A stretch of DNA of 64,000 nucleotides, from positions 17,488,802 through 17,552,801 of the forward strand of contig NC_063258.1 of NCBI RefSeq assembly GCF_019578655.1, read 5' to 3'. Under the pieces are notes generated by a model that was given only the letters and a program-made list of their open reading frames with translations, made no database searches and had not been told where the DNA came from. Source of the DNA: Ricinus communis. Taxonomy: Eukaryota; Streptophyta; Magnoliopsida; Malpighiales; Euphorbiaceae. The position numbers and the translations under genes were made by a program. Numbering within the stretch: position 1 is the stretch's first letter; each line of letters begins with the position of its first letter. Positions 63,741-64,000 of the stretch are shown here, piece by piece.

Positions 63741-64000
63741 TAGTATCTCTTTTCCTTTTTTGTGTACTTAATATATTGCTTCCTAATTCTTTTATACACC
63801 ACGAATAGTTTATCCTTCAAGTATGGGGTGGGTAAGCCGTTGTTTTGGATTTTATTTTTCTTATATTTTCTGATTGTTATGTAATGTATTATTGATGATG
63901 TTAGCTTTTTGTTTATCTTCGAAAGATTGATAGTTATGATTTTGAGATGAGAATTTTTCCTCCTTATTGTTTGTTGCTTTTAGAATATTATTGAGCAAAT
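63741..64000 (+). other. Element F 3' non-coding region with internal polypurine-like tract
   Basis: AAGTATGGGGTGGG at 63819-63832 stands in the same place after the 3' ORF as the AAGTGTGGGGTAGG tracts in B, C and D. No clear hairpin precedes it. The rest is AT-rich, and the window ends here. Confidence 0.6.

Larger units (their letters stand above)
53071..64000 (+). mobile_element. Element F: Athila-type retrotransposon with gag, full pol and 3' ORF, running off the right edge
   Basis: 5' LTR (53071-55704), tRNA-Asp primer site, gag, protease, RT, RNase H, IN, CACGG cluster with TATA box, leader intron, 3' ORF and internal polypurine-like tract lie in the standard order on the plus strand. 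The 3' LTR is beyond the window. All genes carry stops or frameshifts, and the first catalytic Asp of IN is changed to Asn. The LTR has a 383-bp tandem repeat. The bases before the LTR are ATCCT, so the same five should follow the 3' LTR. Confidence 0.9.

Noticed and set aside
1..64000. Host protein-coding genes, tRNA or rRNA genes
   Set aside because: Every recognisable protein block belongs to a retroelement. The tRNA-Asp similarity is limited to the 17-base primer sites and no cloverleaf is present.

Overview
The window is plant nuclear DNA made almost entirely of nested, decayed LTR retrotransposons. No host gene, tRNA, rRNA or CRISPR array is supported. Plant origin is inferred from Ty3/gypsy elements of the Athila type (gag and pol in the Athila order, an extra ORF in the env position, primer-binding sites matching the 3' end of tRNA-Asp(GTC)) and from two chromovirus pol remnants, one of the Del/Tekay kind. 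The density and nesting suggest pericentromeric or other heterochromatic DNA. The species cannot be told.

Layout. (1) 1-14753: element A, minus strand, entering from the left edge. Its reverse transcriptase gene is split by element B (2535-9983, plus strand, complete, TSD ATCAT). (2) 14754-16065: an unclassified repeat 'R' holding a solo-type LTR 'S'. (3) 16066-43803: element E, plus strand, both LTRs, TSD AATCC, inserted in R. Its gag is split at 18783 by element C (minus strand). C's 3' LTR holds a solo LTR (19577-21095, TSD GAAAC), its leader intron holds another (24996-26448), and its protease gene is entered at 28140 by element D (minus strand, gag to IN plus a 3' ORF). Near 38523 a large deletion joins D's gag to the rest of E, removing D's 5' end, C's 5' half and part of E's gag. 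(4) 43809-49600: R again in both orientations, enclosing a 5'-truncated chromovirus G (about 44920-48503). (5) 49640-52758: Tekay-type chromovirus H with a chromodomain-like end and a 3' LTR. (6) 53071-64000: element F, plus strand, running off the right edge. Its LTR contains a 383-bp repeat in four tandem copies.

How the parts relate. A, D and F have the full gag-PR-RT-RNaseH-IN order. B, C and E keep gag and protease but lack RT, RNase H and IN, so they look non-autonomous. B and C share the same arrangement after the protease, while E has a different deletion. C and D share one LTR type, so D is a possible source of enzymes for C. All the protein genes carry stops or frameshifts.

The most interesting signal is a module repeated in C, D, E and F just before the env-position ORF: a cluster of CACGG/GCCGTG inverted repeats, a TATA box, a short exon, a 416-483 bp leader intron with good splice sites, and the ATG 5-6 nt after the 3' splice site. 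The same cluster-plus-TATA arrangement occurs in the LTRs, so the 3' ORF may have its own promoter. Its predicted protein has a basic N-terminus and a coiled-coil C-terminus and no visible membrane segment, unlike an envelope protein. A second duplicated module, a hairpin followed by a polypurine tract, lies both at the 3' LTR border and just after the 3' ORF.
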